Made by a program: the position numbers and the translations under genes. Positions 1 to 10,238 of a DNA stretch of 64,000 bases are shown in pieces. How positions within the stretch are numbered: the first letter of the stretch is position 1; each line of letters opens with the position of its first letter. The notes beneath the pieces were generated by a model. That model was not told where the DNA came from. It did no database searches and saw only the letters and a program-made list of their open reading frames with translations. Source of the DNA: Cyanophora paradoxa (taxonomy: Eukaryota; Glaucocystophyceae; Cyanophorales; Cyanophoraceae); the NCBI GenBank assembly GCA_004431415.1, contig QPMI01000507.1:124001-188000 (forward strand), given 5' to 3'.

Positions 1-340
1 TCGAGCTGGAGGTCGATCTCGCGCCCGGACGCCCTGCGGAAGTGGCGGCGGCGGTGGCGGCCGCCCCGCCCCGCAGCCTCACCCTCGTCGTCGATCTGTA
101 CAAGATAGACACGCTGAAAGCGGCCGTCGCTGCGCTAGACGGCCTCTCCGCCTTCGCCGGCTGCTCCGCGGGGAGCATCGAGGTCCGCGTCCTCCCCCGA
201 GGCGTGCTGCCCTCGACGCGCCCTACGACCTAGGCCTCCCTCAGGTCCGCCTCGAATACTACGGCGATCGCGAGGGTGTGTGGGGCGCCGTGCGGGAGGC
301 TGTGGCCCGCGCACTCCCCACGGCCCGCCTCGTGGACTGA
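1..340 (+). CDS. C-terminal part of an unidentified protein (5' end outside window)
   Basis: The last two exons of a gene are visible. The first runs in frame 3 from the window edge to about base 182 and reads as a plausible alpha/beta segment (a run of hydrophobic residues around LTLVVDLYKIDTL). A 62-nt intron from 183 to 244 has a GT donor after GAG and a CTCAG acceptor. The last exon reads VRLEYYGDREGVWGAVREAV and ends at a TGA at 338-340. I do not recognise the family, and most of the protein lies upstream of the window. It converges on the coiled-coil gene that ends at 472. The exon pair is supported only by frame continuity and a stop in the expected place. Confidence 0.5.
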   Translation, partial: RAGGRSRARTPCGSGGGGGGRPAPQPHPRRRSVQDRHAESGRRCARRPLRLRRLLRGEHRGPRPPPRRAALDAPYDLGLPQVRLEYYGDREGVWGAVREAVARALPTARLVD

Positions 341-471
341 ATTCGAAGATTTCTAGATCTGTGGCCCCGCGGCCGGCCCGGCGGCTCCCCCGGCGGGGGT
401 CAGATGGTGGGCAGGGCTGCCGGAGGGCTCCGACCCCGAGCTCGAGCGGCCCGGGGAGAGGAGGCGGGGGG

Positions 472-2481
472 CTAGCGGTAGGCGATGGCGGCGAGGCGGG
501 CGATGGTGCGCTCGTGGGCCATGCCCCGGCTCGCGAGGCGCTCCAGCTCCCCCACCACCTTGTCCACCAGCCGCTCCGTCCTGCGCGCCAGGGGAGCGTC
601 AGACGCGCGGGGGAGGGCGGGGGCGGGGCGGGGCGGGGCGCGCTTGTCGAGGCGCGCGGCGGCCTCGCCGGCGTCGATGGCGGCGTTGGCGGCGCGGCCC
701 TCGGCGGCCCCGCAGCGCCGCTCGAGCCCCGCGAGCCGCCGCTCGATCGCCTCGAACTGCTCCGCGATCAGGTCCAGGTCCTCCGGCTGCAGCGCGCGTC
801 AGGCTCTCTTCTCCGAGCGTCCTCGGAGGCGAGGGCGCGCACCGTGAGGAGCGGCTCGGCGGCCGGGGCGCCGGCCGGCTCGGGCCCCGTGCTCCGGTTC
901 CGCCGCCCGCGCTCCGCCGCCGCCGCGAGCGCCGCCGTGCCCCGCCGCACCCCCGCCGGCTGCATCTGCGTCAGGAAGCGAAGGGAGGAGGGACGGGAGG
1001 GGGCGCGCCGTCTTCGGGGAGAGGGCCGCCGCGGCGCTCGCGGGGCTCACGCTGCGCCCCGCCGGACGGGGGGCGCCGGCTGCGGGGGCAGGGGCGGCGC
1101 TCGGGTGGGACTGGAGGGCGAGAGGAGCCCCGCAGGGGCCCCTCGCGGTAGGGCGGGCGGGGCGGCGGCGGAGGGGGCCGCGAGGGCGGCGGGATCGGCG
1201 GAGAGGGCGGGAGCCGGAGCACGGGAGGGGTGGGGGCGGGGGCGCCGGCGGGGGCGGGGGCGGAGGATGAAACAGAGAGGGCGCTGCGGTGGGCGCGGGC
1301 GGAGGCGGAGCGGTGGGTGGGTACGAGGAAGTCGGGGCGGGGCGCCCAGGGTACGCCTACGCCGGCGACGGCGGCGGCGAGTGGCCAGAGGGACGAGGAG
1401 CGGCGGTACCAGCGGGGGCCGCGCGGCCCCTCGGACCCTCCCGGCTCCTGCGCCGCCGGAACCTCGGGCACGTCCGGCGGGGCCGAGCTGGGCCGCGGCG
1501 GGGCCGCCTCTGCTCCCGCGGGCGCCCCGGAGGCGGCGGCGAGGGCGGCGAGGGCCCCTCGAGTGCCTCCACGCGCGCCGCCAGCGCTCGCTCGCCCCCG
1601 GCGGCTGCGGCCTCCAGCTCCCGCCTGCCGCCCTCGGAGGCGGCGCGCGCCGGGGCCTCCTCCAGCCGCCCCTCGAGCCTCGCGATCTGCCGAGGGCGGA
1701 GGTCAGCCGGGGCACGAGCCGGGGGAGGACGGGGGTGGGACGGAGCGGACCGCCTCAGACACGCGCTGCAGCTCTTCCCTCGCCACAGCGCACTCGCATG
1801 CGCGCTCCCGGGGCGGCGACCGGCGCCGCGGCGTGGGCTTTTCCTGCGAGGCAGAGCGGGTTCGGACAGGGGCGCCGCGCAATGGGAAGTACGACGCGGG
1901 CGCACCGGCGCGGGCGGAGGCGGCGGGGCGGCGGCGGCGGAGGCGTCGGGGGAGGGGCGGAGGAGCGCCGCGAGGGACGCCTCGAGGCGGGAGAGGCGCT
2001 CCTCGACGGAGGGCGACGTCGGCAGGTCGCACTGCCCCCGCCAGAGCGCCCGCGCGCATCAGAGGCGCCGGCGGCCCAGTCTGGCGCGCCCCGCGGGCCC
2101 GGGGGCGCACGGAGGAGAGCGACGAGGACTCCCGCGGGCTCCAGCTGCAGTCCTGCGCCCGGGCCTGCGCTCGGGCCTGCGTCTCCCGCTCGAAGCCGCG
2201 CAGCTGCGAACAGAGGCTGGAAGGTCAGAAGCCGCGCGGCACGAACGGAATCAAGCTTGCGTTTCCGAGGCGCTCACGTCAGAACTTGTTTGGAGGGCCA
2301 GCCAGCGAGCGCGCGTTGTGTCTACGGCCAGGAGCGTCTGCAGGCGGCTCTGAAGCTGGTCTTTGACCTCAAGCGTCGGCAGCGACAGGCGCTTCCGCGG
2401 CCGGGCGACCATGGCTTGCTCTGGTTCGATGAGCTGAGAGCTGGAGGACTGAGGCGAGAGCGTGTGGTACACCGACGCCAT
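472..2481 (-). CDS. Coiled-coil protein of unknown function
   Basis: The gene starts at an ATG at 2481 (MASVYHTLSPQSSSSQ) and ends at TAG 472-474. The first exon (about 70 residues, Ser-rich, then KDQLQSRLQTLL) ends at a GTGAGC donor. Later exons carry heptad-like helices: GFERETQARAQARAQ, SVEERLSRLEASLAALL, EELQRVSEAVRSV, IARLEGRLEEAPARA, and near the end LDLIAEQFEAIERRLAGLE and TERLVDKVVGELERLAS. Several introns have GC donors. No catalytic domain is visible, so a structural or adaptor role is a guess. The 5' half, including exon 1, is duplicated in inverted orientation at 33,777-34,765. The large open frames on the opposite strand here come from GC-rich codon bias. Confidence 0.6.
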
Positions 2482-2927
2482 CGCGCGTGCCTAGACTACC
2501 TGGGCCGGCTCGCTGAAGCCGGCGGCCGCTCTCTTTCTCGCTCAAGCAAGAGCGCCGGCGAGGTCGCTCGGAGGAGTCGGAGCTCGATGTCGCTCATCCT
2601 TAATCGAGCTCTTGGAGCAGTACGCTTTATACGCATGAGCGCGGAAGGCAGAACTGGACGGTCTCGAATTGAAAACCCGTCGGGGAGGGTACGGGCACCA
2701 ACTTCGTGACGCTCGCGAGCCAAGGCGCGCTAGCGCTGGCTTCGTCTTTCGTCCACGCGGCCGCGAGCGCCGGTCTAGCTACGAGCCTCGGGCGCTCCGT
2801 CGCTCGCAGCAGCCGCCTCCTCGCTCCACTCCCTTTGATCCCCAACGCGCCTCCAGCCGTCTCAGCACCTGCAGAGCGCTGCTTCGTGGTCCAAGCGCGT
2901 CGGTTCGAGCATAGAAGTCCGAGCACG
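2482..2927. promoter_or_regulatory. Divergent upstream region (446 bp)
   Basis: This gap separates the start codons of the coiled-coil gene (leftward) and the ABC-class ATPase (rightward), so it should hold both promoters and 5' UTRs. The part next to 2,481 resembles sequence upstream of the truncated copy near 33.8 kb, so part of the leftward promoter was probably duplicated too. I see no TATA box or other recognisable element. Confidence 0.4.
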
Positions 2928-5900
2928 ATGTCCGGCCGAGGTGGCGGAGGGCGAGGCCGTGGCTGGTACTACAAGGCGTGTCCGAGCGCGCGCGCAAGCG
3001 CCTTCGAAGCTCATTTGAGCTCTACAGATGAAGTACGGCGGCGGGGGGCGGAAGCGGGAGAACGAGAACGACGGCGACGAGTTCGAGCGCCCAGCGCCGG
3101 CGCGCGGCGGTGCGGATCGGCAGGCCGACGCCGGCGACGCGGATGCGATGAAAGGTGAGCTCTTCTTATCCCGCTCCGTCGCCGCAGGAGGGCGCTGCTG
3201 CCCGCCGCGCCGCTGCTTGCAGTTGACGCGTGCGGGCCCCCGGGTGCCCCCGCAGAAGAAATCACCGCAACCTCGGCCGCCGGGGCTCCGCAGGCGCGAG
3301 CGGCCAAACGCGGTTCATGGCCGCAGCTGCGCCGGCCACCGATCGCCGCGCGCAGGCGCAGTACACGAGCGCGCAGCTGCGGGACTTCCTCCTTTCGATC
3401 GACGGGAAGAGCTACCCGTTCTACAAGGACATCATCGGTACCCGCAGCACCCCTACCATGTACCCCTCTATCCCCTGCCCTGACCGGGGGCGGCCAGCCT
3501 CGTACGGGTTCCCGCAGGGGTACACGCTGCACGTGGTGGCCGTGCAGTCCGACCCCTTCGCCCCGCCCAGCCGCGTCCGCGTCACCGTACCCGTGCGTCC
3601 CGTCCCCCGCTGCAGCGCTCCGCACCCGACGGGGGAGCGAACGCGAAGGCGTCGGTGGCGGGGTACCCCCCCGAGGCCTACTCGTCGGGCCCGCGGCGGG
3701 TCGCGCTGGGCGATTACATCACGCGGCGCTTCCACCAGCTGCTCCAGCAGGGCCGGCACGATCAGGCCGCCCGCGGCGGTGCGGCGGGCTCGCGCATGTC
3801 CTTCCCCCCTCGGGGCCCTCCGAGCGGCTAGCCCCCTGCAGGCGGCTGGCACGGGAGCAAGGGCGGCGACATGCAGATCGACGCCCCCGGGCAGCACGGT
3901 GCCTGCATCCCATTCCGGCCCGCTGCCCCCGCGCCCCTTCCACCCCGCCCACGGGCCCCTGCCGGCAGTGCTGCAGCGGACCTCGTGCGCGGTCTCCGCC
4001 GCCGGCGACGTCGACCTGCGCTTCACGATTGCCCTCCCCGCCCAGGGTCCGTCATTCCCTTACGGCCGAGATCTCTTTCGTGCTAAGGGGCACGCAGGGC
4101 GGTCGATTCTGGGGCGGCGGGCGGCGGCGGCGCTGACGGAGGCGCTGCCGGCGCTGGTGGCCGAGGCCGTCCCCCACGCCCGCCAGGCGCCCGCCCCTCC
4201 CCTCCCGCCCGGCGACACGGCTCCATTCTGAACGCTCTCTCTCCGTGCGGGGGCAGGACGCCGCCGCCGTGCTGCGGCACGTAGTCTCCGTGGAGGACCA
4301 GGAGGAGCTGCGCGCCTCCCTCCCCGCACACGGTGCCCCGCCCGCGCTCGGCCCAGGACGCGGGTCGGACCCCGGCTCACGGGGGCGGGGCAGGGCTCGT
4401 GGCGTTCGTGCGGGACGGGTCGGTCCTCCCGCGCCGCTCGGGCGTCGACGACCGGCCCATGGAGGCCGCCGCCGCCGTCCCCTTCCGGCCCGCCCCCGCC
4501 CTCCTCTCGCCGCCGTTCTCGGCCTGATCTGATGCGCTGCGCAGGAGCCCCCCCGAGCTGAAGGTGCACGAGCGTCGCCGGTGCCGCACGCCCCGGCCCC
4601 CGCCCCCGCCGACGCTGGCCCGCCCTGCAGCGGACGATGCGGCTCAAGAGCGGGGCGACGATCACGGGCATGGCGCGCGCTGCGGGCCCCGCTCCTCCGG
4701 CGCCGGGCTGACGTGCGGCGGGCAGGGCATCCCGGAGGGCATCACCCTCATCGTCGGCGGGGGCTTCCACGGCGCGCCCCGCCTCCCCGCGCCTCGCCTC
4801 CCGCCTCGAGCTCCCGAGCGACTGCTGACGCCGGCTCTCGCGGGCGGCAGGCAAGTCGACACTGCTGGAGGCGCTGCAGGTCGGCGTCTACAACCACGTC
4901 CCCGGCGACGGTGCGTGCGGGGCGGAGGCCGCCGGCGCCCGCCCGCCCGCCCCCCTCCCCTCCCCTCCCGACCCCCTCCCGCAGGGCGCGAGTTCGTGGT
5001 GTGCGACGCCTCCGCCGTCAAGATCCGCGCCGAGGCACCCGAGCCCCCCCGCGCTCTGCCCCCCGCCGGCGCCCCGCTGATGACGGGGGGCGGCAGGACG
5101 GGCGGCGGGTGGAGGGCGTGGACATCTCCGCCTTCATCAACAACCTGCCCCAGGGCCGCGGGTGCCCGAGCCCGGCCGCCCCCGCCCGCCCCGCCCGAGC
5201 GAGCGAGCCGGGGGGCCTCGGGGGGCCAGCACGCGCGAGTTCCGCAGCGAGGACGCGTCGGGCTCCACCTCGCAGGCCGCCGCCATCCTCGAGGCCCTCG
5301 AGGCCCGCCCGCCCCCTCCCGCCCGCTCCCCGAGCCACGCGCGTCCAGATCCGAGCCGCCGCGGGCGCAGGCCGGCGCGCGGGTGCTCCTCATCGACGAG
5401 GACACGAGCGCCACCAACTTCATGATCCGGTGCCCCTCCCCCCGGGGGGCTCGCCACCCCTGCCCCTGACGGGCACCCCCGTGCGGTGCAGCGACGCGCG
5501 CATGCAGGCGCTCGTCGCGCCCCGCGACGAGCCCATCACCGTGCGGGCCCCCCGCCCGCCCGCCCGCGCCGCCGCCCCTCACCTCACCTCGCGCTCGCGC
5601 TCGCCCCGGCAGCCCTTCCTGCACAAGGTCGCCTGCGCGCGCCTCGCTTACCAAAGCCGGGGGCGGGGCCTGAGCGCGGGCGGCGGGGGCGGGGCAGGTG
5701 CGGGCGATGCGGCGGGAGCGGGGCGCCTCGACCATCCTCGTCGTCGGCGGCTCCGGCGACTACTTTGAGGCCCGCGCCCCGCCCCGCCCCGCCCGGCGTG
5801 GCGCGCAGCAGCCTCAACGCGGCCGGCGGGCAGGTGGCGGACACTGTGATCGCGATGCACGACTACGCCCCGCGGGACGCCACCGCCGACGCCCGCCGCA

Positions 5901-6848
5901 TCGTCGCCGAGACCGGCGGCGGGCCGGCCGGCCCCGGCCCCTCCCCGGTGCCCCGCCCCCGCCCCCGCGCCTCTGCCCGCCCGCCCCCTCCTCACTTGCC
6001 CGGCAGACCTGCCTTTCGGGCGGGTGGCGGAGCGGTGCCCGAGCATCCCGCGGCCGCGCGAGGGCGGGCGCGAGAAGGCGCGCCCCCGCGCCACCCCACA
6101 GCCCTGCAAAGAGCCGCAGCGGCTGACGGGGGCGCAGGTGAAGGTGACGGACATCGATTGCATCTCCTTCGGCTTCGGGCCCGAGGCGCGCCCCGCCCCC
6201 GCCGCCCCCCGCCCCGCCGCCCCTCATCGCCGGCCCCCCGCGCAGGCGGCGCTGGAGCTGGGCGCCCTCGAGCAGCTCGTCGAGCAGTCGCAGACGCGCG
6301 CCATCGCCGACGCCATCCGTGCGCCCGCTCCCATCGCCAGCGCTCGCGGGGGGCGGGGAGGGATGCCTGGGGCGTCGCTCGAGCCCCTGCGCATGCGCCC
6401 CCCTTCTTCGCGTACGGCGGGGGCCTGACCGTCGGACGGGGCGCAGTGCACCTGCGGGAGAGCGTGCTGCCGGCCGCGCCGGGCTGCACGGTGCGGGCCG
6501 CCCTGGACGCGCTGGAGGCGGCGATGGAGGGCGCGCGGGGCCTGGACGCCCTCTCGCGGGCGCCGCACCCGGGGGCCCTCGCCCGGCCCCGCCGCGCCGA
6601 GCTCGCCGCCGCCCTCAACCGCCTCCGCTCCCTCCGCGCCTCCCAGCGCCCGGCCCCGAGCCCGGCGACGGCCCCCGCGGAGACGCCCGCCCCGCCCCGC
6701 CCGACCGCCCCCGCCCCGCCAGCGCCGCCGCCCCCCGCAGGTAGTGCCAGCCACGATCGAGTTGATATGTTCGAATTCGCGTATGCAGTCATCAGGTAAG
6801 GGATCGATGCCTATCTACAGCTGCGTCCAGATCCGCCTGCCTGGCTAG
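2928..6848 (+). CDS. ABC-class ATPase, PF09818-type family
   Basis: Exons joined by frame give a protein closely matching the bacterial-type 'predicted ATPase of the ABC class' family. After a Gly/Arg-rich start (MSGRGGGGRGRGWYYK, ATG at 2928) come, in order: DFLLSIDGKSYPFYKDI; GFPQGYTLHVVAVQSDPFA; RRVALGDYITRRFHQLL; MQIDAPGQH; DGSVLPRRSGVDDRPM; the P-loop VGGGFHGKSTLLEAL near 4.74-4.89 kb; FVVCDASAVKIRAE; DISAFINNLPQG; the ABC signature DASGSTSQAA; the Walker B VLLIDEDTSATNFMIR; and ILVVGGSGDYFE. The C-terminal segment ELAAALNRLRSLRASQ is also family-like. About 19 introns; close to half have GC donors. The cellular role of the family is unknown. The RG-rich extension looks like an added eukaryotic nucleic-acid-binding or localisation tail (inference). 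The stop is TAG 6846-6848 if a last intron is spliced, otherwise TGA-terminated read-through at about 6799. Confidence 0.85.
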
Positions 6849-8366
6849 AGGGGGTTGCTCTTGGGGGTGCCGGGAAGGCGGGGGTACTTTGCCGGCGTCG
6901 GCTTGACCTTCTCGATCACGACGAGCATCCGCCCGTCGGCCTCCGACGCCTTGACCAGGCCCGGCACCTGCGCGCCGCTCCCGTGAGAGGGGCCCCGCGG
7001 GTCCGGCAGGGGAAGCTTAAAGGCGAAGGGAAGGGGCGGGTTGTGCGCCCAGAGGAAAGAGCACGAGCCGAGGGGTACGGCGCGCGCCCTAGTAATGGGC
7101 CCTACTCAATCTGCCCCAGCTATATGGCCCAGGCCGACAGAAGCGGCGCGGGGGAAACAGCGGGGCGCTCGGACCAAGAGAGTCGAACCAGGGGGCATCG
7201 GAAAAGGTGAGGGGTACGCGAACCTCGAGGGGCCGGACCTCGCGGAGGGCGCCGCCGAGGAGCTCGAGGGCTCGCTTCGCCGCGTCGATCTCGCCCTCCG
7301 CCTTCCTCGTCTTCTGCGCGAGGAAGAAGCCGCCCTGCGCGCGCCCCGGGTCACGCTGGGGCGGGCGGCGGGCGGGCGGGGTGGGGCGGGGCCGTGGGGG
7401 CGCACGGGGCGGACGAAGGGGAGGCAGAGCTCGGCGAGGGTGCGGAGCGGGGCGACGGCGCGGGCGACGGCGACGTCGTAGTACTCGCGGTGGCGCTCCT
7501 CGTGGGCGCAGTCCTCGGCGCGGCCCCAGAGGGTGCGCGCGTTCTTCAGCTTCGCCGCCGCGATCACCCCGTCCAGGAACGCCGTCTTCTTCTTCGTCGC
7601 CTCCAGGAGCGCCACGCTGCACCTCGGCCGCGCGATCGCCAGCGCCACGCCCGGCAGGCCGCCCCCTGCAGGCACAGGCGCGTCAGGCCGGCCCGGGCGC
7701 GCGCGGGCCGAGCGAGGGGGCACCTGTTCCCACGTCGATGACGCGGAGCGGCCCCTCCTCCGGAGGCGGTATGAGCTCGTCGATCGCCGGGAGGAGCGTG
7801 AGCGAGTCGGAGAAGTGCAGCACGTAAACCTGCTCGGCGGGTGAGCCGCGACCCCTCGCGCAGTCGGACGATAATGGCGAAGGGCGAACCCCGTCGATCT
7901 CCTTGATTGCTGTGACGTTCGTGGGGGATGCCAGCATCATGTCGCCGTAGAGAGCGAATTGCTTGGCCTGCTGCTCCGAGACGCCGAACTCCTTCACCAG
8001 GTCAATCCCCCCGGGACTCGCGGCGGATGCCTTGGCTACGCTGCCGGTTGGCCTGCCCTCCGGAGCGCCTGAGGATGCGGGAACGATCGCGATCGGCCGG
8101 ACGAGGCGGTGCCCGCAGAAGAACGACCCCAGCGCAGGTGCGAAGCCCCGCCGCGCGATGGTACACCCCTGTACCGAGATCGAGGAGCCCGCAGGCGTGC
8201 GAGGAGGCTCGGAAGGCGCGCGACACGCCAGCAGAGCCGATCGCGGCTGATCGCCGCATGGATCGAGCGGCGCGCGTGCAGAGATTGCTGCTCTCGCCAC
8301 CGCGACGCCCCTGCAGCTGGGGCGAGCGGGGATGACCAGGGAGCAGAAGGCCGGGCGGGCCATCAT
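6845..8366 (-). CDS. rsmG: RsmG/GidB-type 16S rRNA (guanine-N7) methyltransferase, probably plastid
   Basis: Class I SAM methyltransferase. Family segments in order: KEFGVSEQQAKQFALYGDMM; NVTAIKEIDGV; VLHFSDSLTLLPAI; the SAM motif I VIDVGTG (intron) GLPGVALAIARP; LLEATKKKTAFLD; EYYDVAVARAVAPLRTLAEL; FFLAQKT; and the diagnostic C-terminus KVKPTPAKYPRLPGTPKSNP before TAG 6845-6847. Bacterial RsmG methylates G527 of 16S rRNA. The N-terminal extension from ATG 8366 (MMARPAFCSLVIPARP, then a basic Ser/Ala/Pro-rich stretch of about 90 residues) suggests plastid import, so the likely target is plastid 16S rRNA; a mitochondrial location is not excluded. It overlaps the end of the ABC-class ATPase by about 3 bases tail-to-tail and faces the mL41 gene. 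Confidence 0.88.
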
Positions 8367-8409
8367 TCCGCAGGTGTACCCGTCTTCAGTCGCACCCCCC
8401 GAGCGAGCG
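8367..8409. promoter_or_regulatory. 43-bp bidirectional start-to-start gap
   Basis: Only 43 bp separate the rsmG start codon (leftward) from the mL41 start codon (rightward). Transcription in both directions must therefore begin within this gap or inside the neighbouring coding exon. No motif is recognisable. The leftward frame also stays open upstream to 8,450, so a longer rsmG N-terminus overlapping mL41 exon 1 cannot be excluded. Confidence 0.5.
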
Positions 8410-8896
8410 ATGTCGATGCTCAAGGGCGTGCTGACGGGCTTGCTCCGCATGGCGGACTACCCGCGCAGCGGCAGGGGCGTCAGGACGGTCTGTCCCACCG
8501 TCTCGCGCCGCCCGCTGCCGCTCACGCGCGCCTCAGTCAAAGCGCGGGCCCGTTGGCTTCTACAAGGGCAAGGGCGCTCGCAACATCGGCTTCCACACGC
8601 GGAAAGGTGCCGGCTCGCCGTCACGCCGCCTCGCCGCGGTCGGCGCTTACGCGACACTGCGGGGCAGGTGGCTACATCGTGCAGGACTGGAAGATACCAG
8701 AGATCGTCGTTCCCGATCTCTCCAACTTCGAGGTTCGCCCCGCACCCCACCGCCGAACGCGGCTACACGTCTGAACCTCGCGTCGCGCGGCCCGCAGCTG
8801 AAGCCTTACGTGTATGAGGAGTACGAGACGGACGATCATGAGACGATAGAATCGCTTCAAAAGCGGGGCAAGGTTAAGAGCTCCGGATCCCGATGA
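8410..8896 (+). CDS. MRPL41: Mitochondrial ribosomal protein mL41 (MRP-L27 family)
   Basis: The first exon MSMLKGVLTGLLRMADYP is followed by KRGPVGFYKGKGARNIGFH, TRKGGYIVQDWKIPEIVVP, DLSNFE and LKPYVYEEYETDD, ending at TGA 8894-8896. This matches the mL41 family, a small protein of the mitoribosome large subunit with a conserved HTRKGGY core, a VVPDL motif and an LKPYV segment. Three introns fit the frame; the one after TRKG has a GT donor and a GGGGCAG acceptor, and the one after SNFE runs from GTTCGC to CCCGCAG. The length of about 105 residues is normal for the family. The amphipathic N-terminus fits mitochondrial import. Confidence 0.88.
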
Positions 8897-10207
8897 CCCC
8901 CAGCTGCAAGTACTAGTGTCGGTGCCAGTAGCGAAATTACCTAGCGTAGCATAGTAGCTCCATTCGTAATTCGTAACAGTTTTTTAAATGGTGAAATGAG
9001 CTGTTCTCTCAGACTCTCACTGATTCACTAAGTTGGGCCGCTGCCAGGCCGCATCGCCGGCGCCCCGGCCCTCGCCGCCGGCCCCGCGGCCGGGCGGGTC
9101 CAGGCGCGCGCAGGCCGTCGGACGTCAAGTCTGTCGGACACCATCGCCGAATCAAAGCGTCATCCGGCCCCGCCCTGCGCGGCTCGCGCGAAGCGCGGCG
9201 CGCTGAGAGCACACATCGCCGACGTCGACCGATCTGCTCCTCGCTGCGTCCGGGCACTCGCCGAATCATCTCTGCCCCGGCTGCGCTCGCCCGGCCGCCC
9301 GGCGGCGGCGGCCCCTCGAGCTTTTCGAGGGCGCCCCTTAGGACCTTCGGTCGACGTCCGACGGTCTCGAGTCCCCGGGATCCCGGAGTCCCCCCGGCCC
9401 CCCCGCCGACTCGGCGAGTCGCTTCGAATTCTGCGGCCGCGTCGTCGCCGAGCCTCGAAACATCGCCATCGCACGCGTATGCGTAGGCCTGCAAGCTTTT
9501 AAGGCGAAGCTCGCCTGGGCCGCCGCCCCGGGCTGGGCCGCCCGTGGCCGCGGGGGCACTGCGGCAGCTGGCCCCGGGCCCAGTGGCAGGTCCTGTCTTG
9601 CGAGGCCCTGAGGTGATCATGAGCTGCTTATGATTACCTGCTGAGCCTCCGGGGCTCGCCCGAGCCTAAGGCCCTGCTAAGCCTCTCCCCCCCCTTCTCG
9701 GAGGGGGCCGGGTGATCATGACCTTGAAGCCTGAACTTCGGACTCCGGATCCAGGAAGGCCTCCCCGAGTCGGGCCGCGATAGCGCGCGCTGGCCGCCGG
9801 GCCCGGCCGCGGCCCCGCGGACGGAACTTCGAAATCGGCACCAATCGGTTACTGCAGCTGGGCCGCTAGCGCTAGCTATAGGCCAGCCTGTGCATGCGCA
9901 TGCTGTCGACCGTCGGACTCACTGATCATGAGTCACCGACTTAGCGAGTCATATGCATGATCCGATAATCAATATATATATAGGAGGCTGTCATGATGAA
10001 AGTGTTCGACTCGGCGACGTCGACGGTCCCCCCCCCCCCTCCCCCTCCCCGGCCCCCTGCGGGGGGCCTGCCAGGCCTATAGCTAGCTATATAGGCCCTG
10101 AGGCGAAGCGGAAGGCCCTGTGCCCGGCGGCGACGTGCACGGTGCCAGCCCGGGTCGGCGGCGACACAATGCATATGGGCCATGGCCAGGCCCGCCCCCG
10201 GCCCCCT

Positions 10208-10238
<31 letters not shown>

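Noticed and set aside
280-2709. 809-codon plus-strand open frame opposite the coiled-coil gene
   Set aside because: Arg/Gly/Ala-rich composition typical of antisense GC-rich DNA, no domains. The minus strand has heptad-pattern exons with matching splice sites and a conserved duplicate.
3593-3615. A 23-nt ultra-short intron (GTGCGT to CTGCAG) in the ABC-ATPase gene
   Set aside because: A 56-nt intron from the same donor to GCGAAG at 3,648 also restores the frame, fits the usual intron size and the AG|G pattern, and gives a product closer to the family.
7089-7200. tRNA-like T-arm on the minus strand (TGGTTCGACTC)
   Set aside because: Flanking bases do not form the T-stem, acceptor or anticodon stems. 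The segment lies in an rsmG intron.
9009-9620. 200-codon minus-strand frame in the 9 kb gap
   Set aside because: No conserved motif, no matching exons around it, and biased composition. Treated as a chance open frame.
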